From Proteobacteria bacterium UBA7447 (GTDB lineage Bacteria > Pseudomonadota > Gammaproteobacteria > Arenicellales > UBA868): a stretch of DNA of 64,000 bases. Location: the NCBI GenBank assembly GCA_002477475.1, contig DLPX01000004.1, positions 1 to 64,000 on the forward strand, given 5' to 3'. Below, in pieces: positions 1-8,434 of this stretch; positions within the stretch are counted from its first letter, which is position 1; every line of letters starts with the position of its first letter. The position numbers and the translations under genes were made by a program. Under the pieces are notes generated by a model that was not told where the DNA came from, searched no databases, and was given only the letters and a program-made list of their open reading frames with translations.

Positions 1-146
1 GTAATAACGATCAACTGTGATCTTGCAAACGGGGATGGGTACCGACTCCTCCTAATAATAAGTTGGGCTTCCACAATCTCATTTTGAAGCGTTTCTGGGT
101 ACAACAATACACGCTAGCTGACTATCTTCAGCGAAAATGAAGACTT

Positions 147-659
147 CTAGGGGCTTAGCGCTTTTCGCAACGCAGGTCCTTGAATGTTTACGAACTTACT
201 TACTACTTGGTCTAGCTCTTCTAATTGAGACTCGACCAGGTAAAAACCTCTACTTGGAACTGATGAGCCAAGCTCTACGAGCAGCGGTCGGAGATGATTT
301 TCCACTGCAAGCGCGTGCGTCGGACTCGCTCCAAGCATCACGGGCAGTGAGACAGTTCCCGACATTCCCCCAGTGTTATAGCGATCGAGGAAAGCTTTAA
401 GGAGTCCTGTGTAGGAAGCTTTATATACTGGGCACGCAATAACGACCAAGTCACTCGAGGCGACTTTCTCACTTAATTTTGACAGTTCTTCATCCTCCCA
501 CTCGAATAATCTTCCTGCCACCTCAGCGAGTTCGATCGTATCTGCCTGAACATCAATTTCCAATTCCAAGAATTGGATCAGGCATTCACATACCGTTTGG
601 GCGACACGTGTTGTACGGCCTCCTGCTTTTGGATTTCCAATTACGATACTAACCTGCAT
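147..659 (-). CDS. NAD(P)H-dependent FMN reductase (SsuE/MsuE-like)
   Basis: This 170-residue protein has the flavodoxin-like fold of NADPH-dependent FMN reductases, which supply reduced flavin to two-component monooxygenases. The N-terminus shows a phosphate-binding start (VSIVIGNPKAGGRTTRVAQ, residues 3-21) and a central VVIACPVYKASYTGLLKAFLD segment typical of the SsuE/MsuE group. The length is normal for the family. The ATG at 659 is preceded by a good ribosome binding site (AAGGAG) about 6 bases upstream. It stands alone at the window edge; a flavin-dependent LLM oxidoreductase lies 20 kb away, so partnership with it is only a guess. The family call is firm, the physiological partner unknown. 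Confidence 0.82.
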   Translation of the reverse strand: MQVSIVIGNPKAGGRTTRVAQTVCECLIQFLELEIDVQADTIELAEVAGRLFEWEDEELSKLSEKVASSDLVVIACPVYKASYTGLLKAFLDRYNTGGMSGTVSLPVMLGASPTHALAVENHLRPLLVELGSSVPSRGFYLVESQLEELDQVVSKFVNIQGPALRKALSP

Positions 660-823
660 CTTTTTCTCCTTACACTAAAGTACGCTCACACGGTTTCCTG
701 GAAAAACCACCCTTAATATTCAATAAATAAAGAATAGAGCGATCAATGAAGGTTTGCAATCGTGCATCATCTATCCAATAGCTGATTGATTCCCAAGCCA
801 AAATTAAACCCTAGTGCGGGGTG

Positions 824-2320
824 TTAATTGCACCGGTAAATACTCCAGAGGCGAACCTTCGAAAGCCATTGTCGTCGGTCGACCTGCCGAAGCCATTGCG
901 GCAAGGCACTCGACTCAAGAACGAAATCCGGACAGAGCGCACGCATCTCTGCCGGCGGATACGCCATAGGCACAAACACATAGGCAGATTCCTTAACGCT
1001 TTCAAGGTACGCTTCTAGCTCATCGGGAGACCCCGCCTTGTGAAAGCTGACCTTGGGTGAGCGGAAAAACCCGATTGTCCCTGATCCGTTTTCATAGGGA
1101 TTTTCTCCGTACGCCACGATTTCGATTGGAGACTCCGTGGAAGCCTGGTATATCCACTTGTGAACCACAGTCTCCTGATTCGCCGGCAGGAAACTGAATA
1201 CCGCAAGCGCCAGACCATTCAGCGCAAAAAACATATAAACACTGAGACGTGCGACACGGCTTGAGCCGAAAATATTTCGAGGCAAGGCGAGTATGTCAAA
1301 CAACGCTTCGAGGCCGACGACTGAAAGCACTAACAGCGGGTAGATCACGGGCATCAGAAAGCGGGTTTCCTTGTGGTCTATGAAGGAATGGCCAACCATG
1401 AAAAACACCACTGCCCACACTAGAATGTTTCTCGGCCTCAGGACTACCGCTCCGATCATGGCGGGGAGCAGAACAAGACTGAACGGCGGCACTGCCAATA
1501 ACAGAAGTTTCTCAATGTAATACCACCAGGGATCGACCCCGAACTGTGCCGCCTTTGCCTCCACCAGATTAACGAGAAAGTAATTCACCGGAGTAAACGT
1601 CCATTGCCCATAGAACCAGCGGTCCAAAAGAAGATTGATTCCCAGCGCAAGTAAAAAGCCCAGTGCCATAGCGGCGAAGATCTTGATCTTCGGCCGCTCA
1701 ATGACAATGAGCCACAAACCCAGACCCAGCAGTGCCAAGGCAACGGGAAAGCGCAAATAGAACGCAAATCCGAACACCAGTCCGGCTGTCAGCGCAGACC
1801 ACAACGCGAACCGGTAATTCTCCTTACAGGCAACGAGCACCAACACTATCCCGAGACACAGAAACGCTCCGGCCCAGGTTTCCGAGGCAAATCGGGCATT
1901 AAGAAAAGGCAGCAACCAGAAAAGGCCGGTAAATAACACAAGCGCTGCTTTTGACCAGCCGTGGTTGAGCCACCGCAGCGCCTGTCCACACAGCAACCAG
2001 ATACTGAAAAAACCCAACGCGGCGGAAGCCAGCCTAAGCAGCAACGCTGTCGCGAAGGGATCGGGGCCGGTTGCATAACGATGCACCACATACGCAATGA
2101 CCGGCTGGACGGCTGGGCGGATCTGCTCAAAGAACTCCCATGGCAGCGTCCGACTGATGCCGGTCTCAATCTTTGAATGAGCAAATTCGAGAATCTGGTA
2201 ATCCGAATCCGGATGCGCCCTGCCCTCGCTGAAAAAGGCCGCACAAAGATGCAGGGAAAAACTGAGCAGAATCACACCTACGGCGATAACCGGTTTCGAA
2301 AAAAGGGCGGTCCGGCTCAT
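824..2320 (-). CDS. Polytopic membrane glycosyltransferase, GT22/Alg9-like
   Basis: A 498-residue integral membrane protein with about ten hydrophobic segments. The N-terminal loop has the acidic HPDSDYQILEFAH stretch followed by PWEFFEQIRPAVQP, which matches the layout of GT22 mannosyltransferases (HPDE..Q..E.AH, then WE....IR....P) that use a lipid-linked sugar donor. It probably transfers a sugar to a lipid or polysaccharide at the outer face of the inner membrane. No other cell-envelope gene is nearby. The donor and acceptor cannot be inferred. It is transcribed away from a small membrane protein whose start lies 81 bases upstream. Confidence 0.7.
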   Translation of the reverse strand: MSRTALFSKPVIAVGVILLSFSLHLCAAFFSEGRAHPDSDYQILEFAHSKIETGISRTLPWEFFEQIRPAVQPVIAYVVHRYATGPDPFATALLLRLASAALGFFSIWLLCGQALRWLNHGWSKAALVLFTGLFWLLPFLNARFASETWAGAFLCLGIVLVLVACKENYRFALWSALTAGLVFGFAFYLRFPVALALLGLGLWLIVIERPKIKIFAAMALGFLLALGINLLLDRWFYGQWTFTPVNYFLVNLVEAKAAQFGVDPWWYYIEKLLLLAVPPFSLVLLPAMIGAVVLRPRNILVWAVVFFMVGHSFIDHKETRFLMPVIYPLLVLSVVGLEALFDILALPRNIFGSSRVARLSVYMFFALNGLALAVFSFLPANQETVVHKWIYQASTESPIEIVAYGENPYENGSGTIGFFRSPKVSFHKAGSPDELEAYLESVKESAYVFVPMAYPPAEMRALCPDFVLESSALPQWLRQVDRRQWLSKVRLWSIYRCN

Positions 2321-2401
2321 CGCTCAAGCGCGCCTGTCACAAACGTGGGCGTTCGGAAAACCGGGCAGCAAGGCAGCACTCGGATTGCGAAAGCCATTGA
2401 A

Positions 2402-2638
2402 ATGGATGCAAAGAACACTACATTGAAAGTAGTTATTAATGAGACGAGATCGATGTTAACCGGAATCGTATTGCTGCTGGCGGGGATCTTGATTGCACTC
2501 TATCCCCCACTCCTTGCCATCATTGTGGCGAGCGTGCTGATCGCACTGGGATTACTTCTGGTGGTAAGTGCCTGGTATCACCGCAAGCGCCGGCGCGGGG
2601 GTGATAATCCAATTATCGAACTGATCCTGCGTTACTGA
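2402..2638 (+). CDS. Small two-helix membrane protein (DUF3096-like)
   Basis: A 78-residue protein with two close hydrophobic helices (MLTGIVLLLAGILIALYPP and an LLAIIVASVLIALGLLLVV-like stretch) and a basic C-terminal tail (YHRKRRRGG). The pattern resembles the short DUF3096 family of predicted inner-membrane proteins. The reading frame stays open back to 2177, but that part is antisense to the glycosyltransferase and reads as non-coding, so the start is placed at the ATG at 2402; the ATG at 2453 is another candidate. Function is unknown. Confidence 0.55.
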   Translation: MDAKNTTLKVVINETRSMLTGIVLLLAGILIALYPPLLAIIVASVLIALGLLLVVSAWYHRKRRRGGDNPIIELILRY

Positions 2639-2647
2639 GCAAAACGC

Positions 2648-3097
2648 TCACCCCGGCTTGTGGCGCAATTTGGCGCTCACAAAATCCTTCTGGGGAATAT
2701 GCAGCAAGCGCTGTATCTTGCGCATGAGATGAAGTTCATGATCATCCAGGCGTCCATCGGCATAAACCACGCGCCACATCTGCTCAACCAGATCAAGGCG
2801 TTGCTGCTCACTCCAATGCTGATTAATCATTGACGTAAAGCCGTGCAGCCCGGTCGATTCCCGTACTTGCTCCTGCGCCAAAGTCGCTAACTCACTCGCC
2901 TCCTCGTCGCTCAAATCAAACTGCTCGCGGACCAACTGCTGGATCATGGAGCGCTCTTCGCCCCCTAGATCGTAATCCGACATGGCGGCCTCAAAAAGGA
3001 GCGCTGCCGCAGCCAGACGGACCGCCTCTTCGGTGTCATGGCCGTCATCCGACACCTGAAGCCGGTCCCGGAAAAAATCACCAATTGCGTCGAGCAC
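2648..3097 (-). CDS. TerB-family protein
   Basis: A 149-residue, acidic, all-helical protein of the TerB (tellurite-resistance TerB / DnaJ-associated) fold. It shows two similar helical halves, each with an acidic loop: AAMSDYDLGGEERSMI (residues about 37-52) and VVYADGRLDDHELHLM (about 110-125). The second is the usual ADG.ld..E metal-binding TerB motif. The start chosen is GTG at 3097. The frame remains open for about 100 bases further upstream without an ATG, GTG or TTG, so a longer N-terminus is unlikely but not excluded. TerB proteins are often general stress or membrane-associated proteins; the role here is unknown. Confidence 0.72.
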   Translation of the reverse strand: MLDAIGDFFRDRLQVSDDGHDTEEAVRLAAAALLFEAAMSDYDLGGEERSMIQQLVREQFDLSDEEASELATLAQEQVRESTGLHGFTSMINQHWSEQQRLDLVEQMWRVVYADGRLDDHELHLMRKIQRLLHIPQKDFVSAKLRHKPG

Positions 3098-3278
3098 GGC
3101 TTTATCAGGCTCGATCGCGGCCGAGCCGGCAAAAAAAGAGGCAACACCCTTGCGGATGCCGCCTTGAGTTCCCCGATTTGTCGGTGGAGGAAGGTTGCAG
3201 GTGCATTACGCCATGCCTCCACAAACGCCGTCTTGATATAGATCAACTTTATGGCACACCGCGCTTGATACTCTCAAA

Positions 3279-3584
3279 CTAGACTTTCGACTGCACACAA
3301 TCTTCTTCCTGAACATCCTGCTGACTGTCGTATGACATCCGGCAAATCATCCTTTGACCATCTTTTTCAAGATGATACTCAGTGATAGAGACGACTCGCT
3401 GAAGGTGGGTATAAGGTGAAACCCCAGAGCGGACCTCCTGCTTTTCTACCTGCTTGACAATAGTCCAGCCCGCCTGTGTCAGGCCGTGTACGCCCGGCGA
3501 TTGCCCCATCGCCCAACTCGGCAGTAGCGCCGCAGTGAGGATAGCTGTCAGCGCTAAACCCTTGGCGCACCGAAAAGTCATCAC
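3279..3584 (-). CDS. Small secreted protein of unknown function
   Basis: A 101-residue protein with a clear signal peptide (residues 1-27: basic MMTFRCAKG, hydrophobic core, cleavage after SWAMG). The mature part is about 74 residues and contains two cysteines (in MICRMSYDS and EEDCVQS) that could form a disulfide in the periplasm. It is not recognised as a named family. It lies 30 bases downstream of upp in the same direction and may be cotranscribed with it. It is supported as a gene by the signal peptide and clean spacing. Confidence 0.6.
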   Translation of the reverse strand: MMTFRCAKGLALTAILTAALLPSWAMGQSPGVHGLTQAGWTIVKQVEKQEVRSGVSPYTHLQRVVSITEYHLEKDGQRMICRMSYDSQQDVQEEDCVQSKV

Positions 3585-3614
3585 GAAAATGATGATCGCC
3601 CTAATGCGGCGTTG

Positions 3615-4247
3615 TTAGCGCGTACCGTAAATCCGGTCGCCCGCGTCCCCTAGACCGGGCAGGATGTACCCGTGATCATTCAGCTCGCGGTCAAGTGCCG
3701 CGGTGAAGACTGGCACATCCGGGTGCGCCTCCCCGAAGGCGGCCACGCCCTCAGGAGCCGCGAGGAGACAGACCACCTTGATCTTGACCGGCCGGTCCAG
3801 CTTGAGTCTTGTGATTGCGGCACTCAGGGAATTTGCCGTTGCGAGCATCGGATCGACAACGATGGCCTGGCGCTCGCTGATGTCTTCCGGCACCTTGTAG
3901 TAGTACTCAACTGCCTGCAAGGTATCGGGATCGCGATATAGCCCGATGTGCCCAACACGTGCCGAAGGGATCAGATCCAACATGCCCTCCAACAGGCCAT
4001 TGCCCGCCCGCAGCACCGAGATAAAACACAATTTTTTTCCCGCAAGGATCGGCGCCTCCATGGTTTCCAGCGGGGTCTGAACCTCGGTCTGGGCTAGGGG
4101 CAGGTCACGAGTGACTTCATATGCCAGCAGCAATGCGATTTCCCGGATCAACTGGCGGAAATGAGCCGTTGGGCAGTTCTTGTCACGCATCAACGTAAGC
4201 TTGTGCTGCACCAAAGGATGGTCAACTAACGAAAATGTTTCTTGCAT
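3615..4247 (-). CDS. upp: Uracil phosphoribosyltransferase
   Basis: Makes UMP from uracil and PRPP in pyrimidine salvage, in the cytosol. The 210-residue length is exactly typical of Upp. It starts with the family hallmark [15 protein letters not shown] (residues 7-21), carries the PRPP-binding [10 protein letters not shown] loop (about 131-140) and ends with the uracil-binding [13 protein letters not shown] segment. The ATG at 4247 has an AGGA ribosome binding site. It is transcribed away from the NadR-like gene, with an 87-base shared upstream region. Confidence 0.96.
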   Translation of the reverse strand: MQETFSLVDHPLVQHKLTLMRDKNCPTAHFRQLIREIALLLAYEVTRDLPLAQTEVQTPLETMEAPILAGKKLCFISVLRAGNGLLEGMLDLIPSARVGHIGLYRDPDTLQAVEYYYKVPEDISERQAIVVDPMLATANSLSAAITRLKLDRPVKIKVVCLLAAPEGVAAFGEAHPDVPVFTAALDRELNDHGYILPGLGDAGDRIYGTR

Positions 4248-4334
4248 CGGATCCTGATTGTGGTCTAGTTTGTGCCGGCAGATTTCTTGATTTGAGAAGG
4301 TTTAGTTCTCTCTCGATTCTAGGTCAAACCGCCA

Positions 4335-4871
4335 ATGAAACATACCTCTCCTTCACGCCGGGTGGTCGTAACGGGAAGCGAATGTACCGGCAAGACGGCT
4401 CTCACCGCGAGTTTGGCGCAATATTTCGACTGTCCTTCCTCACCAGAGGGAGCCCGACTGTATGTTGAACAGCATAATCGGCCGCTGACGGTTGATGACG
4501 TCAACCCGATTGCCTCTTTGCAGGCAGAACTGGAAGAAGTCGCCATTCGCAAAGCGCGCGGCCTCGTTATTCACGACACCGATCTTGTGTCGACGCTCGT
4601 CTATGCGCACCACTATTACGGGACATCACCCGCATGGATCACCCGCACGGCCTCAGAACGCGCAGCAGACCTGTATCTATTGTGTGATATCGACCTGCCC
4701 TGGGTGTCGGACGGCCTTCAGCGTGACAGTGGCTTAGCTGAACAACGTCGCCAGATCCATGAAAAGTTTGTCGAGGCAATGACCCGTAGCGGACTCCGCT
4801 GGACCCTGATCCGAGGCCTGGGTGAAAAGCGCCTTGAGCAAGCCGTCCGGGCAATTAAAGCGCTTGCCTGA
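4335..4871 (+). CDS. NadR-like ATPase/nicotinamide riboside kinase-type protein
   Basis: A 178-residue P-loop protein resembling the kinase domain of NadR, which phosphorylates nicotinamide riboside. The Walker A motif is GSECTGKTAL (residues 14-23), a form characteristic of NadR kinase domains (GxExxGKS/T). The DTDLVSTLVYAHHYYG segment (about 81-96) and DLPWVSDGLQRDSG (about 119-132) match the NadR substrate region. The N-terminal adenylyltransferase and DNA-binding domains of full NadR are absent. The substrate is inferred from the family; single-domain homologues are poorly characterised. Confidence 0.68.
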   Translation: MKHTSPSRRVVVTGSECTGKTALTASLAQYFDCPSSPEGARLYVEQHNRPLTVDDVNPIASLQAELEEVAIRKARGLVIHDTDLVSTLVYAHHYYGTSPAWITRTASERAADLYLLCDIDLPWVSDGLQRDSGLAEQRRQIHEKFVEAMTRSGLRWTLIRGLGEKRLEQAVRAIKALA

Positions 4872-4906
4872 CCTCTTAAGCCAACCGGTGTGTGATGCCG
4901 GCGATG

Positions 4907-4935
4907 TTGACAGCAGTTAAACCGTTGTCTAGATT
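4907..4935 (+). promoter_or_regulatory. Sigma70-type promoter of the thiamin operon
   Basis: There is a perfect -35 box TTGACA (4907-4912), a 17-base spacer and a -10 box TAGATT (4930-4935, 4 of 6). Transcription would begin near 4942, exactly at the first helix of the TPP riboswitch, which supports the assignment. Confidence 0.68.
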
Positions 4936-4942
4936 GACTCTG

Positions 4943-5029
4943 CTATCCAACGGGGTGTCCGGCATGGGCCGGGCTGAGAATCACCCGCTGAACCTGAACC
5001 GGATCATGCCGGCGGAGGAATCTGGATAG
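4943..5029 (+). promoter_or_regulatory. TPP (THI-box) riboswitch
   Basis: The sequence has the conserved THI-box elements in order: GGGGTG (4952-4957), CTGAGA (4974-4979), ACCCGCTGAACCTGA (4983-4997) and the ATGCCGGCGGAGGAA 3-prime element (5006-5020). The closing P1 helix is a perfect 7-bp pair (CTATCCA at 4943-4949 with TGGATAG at 5023-5029). Thiamin pyrophosphate binding should lower expression of the downstream uptake genes. Downstream, CCTCCGC (5044-5050) can pair with GCGGAGG (5012-5018) inside the aptamer, giving a plausible switching helix. Confidence 0.94.
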
Positions 5030-5061
5030 TGGCCACGCTGGTCCCTCCGCTCTTCGATCCC

Positions 5062-5075
5062 GAAGGAGCGCCTTC
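5062..5075 (+). promoter_or_regulatory. Hairpin hiding the thiB ribosome binding site
   Basis: GAAGG (5062-5066) and CCTTC (5071-5075) form a 5-bp stem with an AGCG loop immediately before the thiB ATG at 5076. The AAGGAG ribosome binding site (5063-5068) lies in its 5-prime arm and loop. No U-tract follows, so the expression platform appears to act on translation rather than termination. This is inference from base pairing only. Confidence 0.5.
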
Positions 5076-6086
5076 ATGACAATTGTTCGACTGCTTGCCG
5101 CCATCAGTACCGGCCTGCTGATTTCTTTTGGACTTCCTGCGAATGCAGAAAAGCCAAGTCTCACCGTGTATACCTACGCTTCGTTTGTCTCTGACTGGGG
5201 TCCCGGCCCTTTGATCGAACCGGCTTTTGAGGCGCAGTGCCGGTGTGACCTTAAGTTTGTCGGCGTGGAAGACGGCGCCGCGCTATTGGGGCGGCTGAAA
5301 CTCGAAGGTATCCGTTCTTCGGCGGATGTCATCTTGGGTCTGGATACCAGTCTTGTAGCAGAAGCTCGGCAAACCGGTCTTCTCGATGCTCATGGTCTGG
5401 ATCTTGGCACCGTTGATTTTGCGCTCACCTGGTCGGATCCGGTCTTCATTCCCTATGACTTTGGATATTTCGGATTCGTTTATGACAGTGACCAACTCGC
5501 GGCTCCGCCGAAAAGTCTTCGCACGCTGGTAAATGATCCCGAGGGACCAAGAATTATCATCCAGGATCCGCGAACCAGTACACCGGGACTGGGTTTACTA
5601 CTCTGGGTTCGCAAAATCTTTGGTGAGGAGGATACGGCAGCATGGCGTGCGCTCTCTCCGAGAATAGTGACCGTCACCAAAGGCTGGTCAGAGGCCTACG
5701 GCTTGTTTCTTGAAGGTGAAGCACCGATGGTACTGAGCTACACGACCTCACCCGCCTATCATCGGCACGTTGAAAACACCGATCGGTACCGAGTCGCGAT
5801 GTTTGAAGAGGGTCATTATCAACAGGTCGAAGTTGCAGCGCGGCTCGCGCATTCGACGCAACCCGAACTCGCCGGAGAGTTTCTGCGCTTTTTGCTCTCC
5901 GATGAGGTCCAAACGATCCTCCCCACAAGCAACTGGATGTTGCCAACCGTCCGGACACAGCAAGCACTGCCCCCGGCGTTCCATGAAGACGAAATTCCAA
6001 ACACTGCCTTGACCTTTGAGCCGACAGAAGTCAGCGCACAGAGGAAGCACTGGATAAAACGCTGGCTGACCGCCCTCGCCCAGTGA
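5076..6086 (+). CDS. thiB: Thiamin ABC transporter, periplasmic binding protein
   Basis: Binds thiamin, TMP or TPP in the periplasm and delivers it to ThiPQ. The 336-residue protein has a signal peptide ending near PANA|EK (residue 24) and the ThiB-type start of the mature chain (LTVYTYASFVSDWGPGP, about 29-45). Family segments DVILGLDTSL and VFIPYDFGYFGFVYD are also present. The TPP riboswitch upstream and the overlapping thiP and thiQ genes fix the function. The gene stop overlaps the GTG start of thiP, so translation is likely coupled. Confidence 0.95.
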   Translation: MTIVRLLAAISTGLLISFGLPANAEKPSLTVYTYASFVSDWGPGPLIEPAFEAQCRCDLKFVGVEDGAALLGRLKLEGIRSSADVILGLDTSLVAEARQTGLLDAHGLDLGTVDFALTWSDPVFIPYDFGYFGFVYDSDQLAAPPKSLRTLVNDPEGPRIIIQDPRTSTPGLGLLLWVRKIFGEEDTAAWRALSPRIVTVTKGWSEAYGLFLEGEAPMVLSYTTSPAYHRHVENTDRYRVAMFEEGHYQQVEVAARLAHSTQPELAGEFLRFLLSDEVQTILPTSNWMLPTVRTQQALPPAFHEDEIPNTALTFEPTEVSAQRKHWIKRWLTALAQ

Positions 6087-7690
6087 ACCTCAGCTTGAGC
6101 GCGCGGTGGCAGCTTGGGCTCTGGCCAGGCGCCATCCCGCTGTTCCTGCTGACCACTGTTATTGCGGGCTCGCTCACGGCATTGGGCGCTTTATCGAACA
6201 CCGCTTCCATCATCGCCACACTGCGTGATCCTTATTTTTTTCAGGTGGTGCGCTTCACCCTCTGGCAGGCGACCCTATCGACACTGATCAGCATCATCCT
6301 CGCGGTGCCCGTGGCGCGCGCCTATGCCAGGCGTCCAGCATTTGCTGGACGAAACATCCTGATAACGTTGATGGGGCTGCCCGTGGTGATGCCGGTAATT
6401 GTCGCGGTATTTGGAATTGTGGCCGTATACGGCCGGTCGGGGCTGCTGAATTCTCTGCTTCAGCCCACTGGCATTAGCATGTCATTTGAGTTGTATGGCC
6501 TAACCGGCATTTTGCTGGCCCACACTTTCTTTAACTTGCCGTTGGCGGTACGGCTGCTGTTGCCCGCTTGGGATCAGATCACCAGCGAAAACTGGCGCAC
6601 CGCCAGCACGCTTGGAATGTCGAGCCCCCAACTCTTTCGATTTATCGAATGGCCTGCCCTTAGCGCTTTTCTGCCGGGCGTTATTGTCATCGTCTTTTTG
6701 CTGTGCTTCACGAGTTTCACCGTCGTCCTGACGCTCGGCGGCGGTCCGGCAGCTACCACCATCGAAGTCGCTATCTACCAGGCGCTGCGCTTTGAATTCG
6801 ACCCTGCTCAGGCCGCTGTGCTGGCGCTTGCACAGTTACTTTTATGCGCCGGAACCGCTTTATTGCTGATTCGCTGGATGCGGGTGCTCACGCAGACTTC
6901 GGGACGCAAGAGCGATTCCCGAGCACGGCCCGATACAGGCGATCGCGCGGGCAAGCTGTTTGACTTTGGTGTTATTGGGCTATGCGGACTTTTTGTTTTC
7001 ACTCCCGTCGCGGCGCTGGTTGTCTCCGGGCTGCAGGGACCGGTTGCCGCAGTCCTGCTTGATACTGATCTGTGGCAAGCTGCCGCCCGGAGTCTCGGCA
7101 TTGCACTCATGGCGACCAGTCTGGCCGGAATCATCGCTCTAGGCATCGCCAGCACCGCGCGGTTTTTGATACTTGAAAGACGTCAAAAGAGCGCCAAGGA
7201 AGGACTGCTGCTCGCCGGATCTCTCACCCTGGCGTTTCCGCCGATGGTGATTGGAACAGGCTTTTTCCTGATCTCCCTGCACCTGGAGGCTGTCGACACC
7301 ATCACACTACTGATGATTGCTGTCGTCAACGCGCTGATGGTGCTGCCTTACATCCTGCGCAGTATCGCCCCGGTACTGATTGATTCCGGTCAACAGTATC
7401 AGAAATTGTGTGCGCAACTGGGCTTAAGCGGCTGGCACCGCTTTTGCCAGGTGGACTGGCCCATGATCCGAAAGCCTGCTGCATTCTCTCTTGCTCTGGG
7501 GGGAGCGCTCTCTTTTGGCGACATGGGGGTCGCCGCCCTGTTCGATACTACGGGTCACATCACGTTACCCGTTATGCTCTACCAGCGTATGAGCGCCTAC
7601 CGCTTCGACGAGGCAGCCGTTACCGCCTTGGCGCTTGTGCTGATGTGTGTGGCGCTTTTCTGGATTCTGGACCGCGGCCTGTCACGATGA
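6083..7690 (+). CDS. thiP: Thiamin ABC transporter permease
   Basis: A 535-residue inner-membrane permease made of two fused halves, each with about six membrane helices and a cytoplasmic EAA-type loop (for example NWRTASTLGMSSPQLFRFIEWP near residue 175 and KLCAQLGLSGWHRFCQVDWP near 445). This duplicated architecture and length are those of ThiP. It starts with GTG overlapping the thiB stop (GTGA) and its own stop overlaps the thiQ ATG (ATGA), showing a tightly coupled thiBPQ operon under TPP control. Confidence 0.95.
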   Translation: MNLSLSARWQLGLWPGAIPLFLLTTVIAGSLTALGALSNTASIIATLRDPYFFQVVRFTLWQATLSTLISIILAVPVARAYARRPAFAGRNILITLMGLPVVMPVIVAVFGIVAVYGRSGLLNSLLQPTGISMSFELYGLTGILLAHTFFNLPLAVRLLLPAWDQITSENWRTASTLGMSSPQLFRFIEWPALSAFLPGVIVIVFLLCFTSFTVVLTLGGGPAATTIEVAIYQALRFEFDPAQAAVLALAQLLLCAGTALLLIRWMRVLTQTSGRKSDSRARPDTGDRAGKLFDFGVIGLCGLFVFTPVAALVVSGLQGPVAAVLLDTDLWQAAARSLGIALMATSLAGIIALGIASTARFLILERRQKSAKEGLLLAGSLTLAFPPMVIGTGFFLISLHLEAVDTITLLMIAVVNALMVLPYILRSIAPVLIDSGQQYQKLCAQLGLSGWHRFCQVDWPMIRKPAAFSLALGGALSFGDMGVAALFDTTGHITLPVMLYQRMSAYRFDEAAVTALALVLMCVALFWILDRGLSR

Positions 7691-8403
7691 ACTTTCTCAA
7701 AATTGACGGAGTTCGATTCTGCCAGGGGGAATGGCAGCTTGAGGTCGATCTTGAGGCAAAGCGCGGCGAGTGTATTGCCCTAATTGGACCGAGCGGCGCC
7801 GGCAAATCTACCCTGTTGTCACTGATTGCGGGCTTTGAGCAACCGGACCAGGGAACGATCTTTGTCGGCGAAGAGCGGATAGACACGCGAGTCCCGGCGC
7901 GTCGGCCTGTCACAATGATGTTCCAGGAGAACAATCTCTTTAATCACCTTACGCTGTATCAGAACATCGCCCTGGGATGTCACCCTGGCCTGAAACTGAC
8001 CGACGAGGACCGTGAACTGATCGAAAGGGCAATGGCGGCAACCCGGCTGGGTGCGCTGCAGTCGAGGAAGCCTGCCGATGTCTCAGGAGGCGAACGCCAA
8101 CGGACCGCCCTCGCGCGCTGCCTTTGCCAAAGGCGGCCGCTGCTGCTGCTTGACGAACCTTTCACCGGACTCGATCCTCAGCTGAGGGTAGAAATGCATG
8201 CGTTGGTGGATGAACTCCGACAGACACACGCACTGACGGTGATCATCGTCAGCCACCTGCCCCACGAGGTTGCCAGGATTGCGGACTCACTCGCGTTCAT
8301 GCTGGGAGGAAGAATCCTTGAGACGGGTCCAACCGGCGCGATGTTGTCTCATCCTGAAAACCCGGAGCTTTCGCAATACCTGCGGTTCACGCCAGCAGGT
8401 TAG
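7687..8403 (+). CDS. thiQ: Thiamin ABC transporter ATPase
   Basis: The 238-residue ATPase drives thiamin import. It has Walker A GPSGAGKST, a Q-loop at MMFQENNLF, signature SGGERQRTALAR and Walker B LLLLDEPFTGLD, followed by the switch histidine in IVSHLPHE. The frame is open far upstream inside thiP, but the ATG at 7687 overlapping the thiP stop gives the normal ThiQ start (MNFLKIDGVRF) and is chosen. It ends the riboswitch-controlled operon. Confidence 0.95.
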   Translation: MNFLKIDGVRFCQGEWQLEVDLEAKRGECIALIGPSGAGKSTLLSLIAGFEQPDQGTIFVGEERIDTRVPARRPVTMMFQENNLFNHLTLYQNIALGCHPGLKLTDEDRELIERAMAATRLGALQSRKPADVSGGERQRTALARCLCQRRPLLLLDEPFTGLDPQLRVEMHALVDELRQTHALTVIIVSHLPHEVARIADSLAFMLGGRILETGPTGAMLSHPENPELSQYLRFTPAG

Positions 8404-8434
8404 TATTTGAGTGTGATAATTAGCGGACTTAATC

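Noticed and set aside
137..400. Rightward 87-codon open frame
   Set aside because: It is antisense to the FMN reductase, has no recognisable family or good ribosome binding site, and reads as a shadow frame.
2177..2401. N-terminal extension of the small membrane protein
   Set aside because: This part is antisense to the glycosyltransferase start and intergenic region, with a composition unlike a membrane protein; ATG 2402 explains the two-helix protein.
7408..7686. N-terminal extension of thiQ
   Set aside because: It overlaps thiP in another frame; the ATG at 7687 overlapping the thiP stop gives the standard ThiQ N-terminus.
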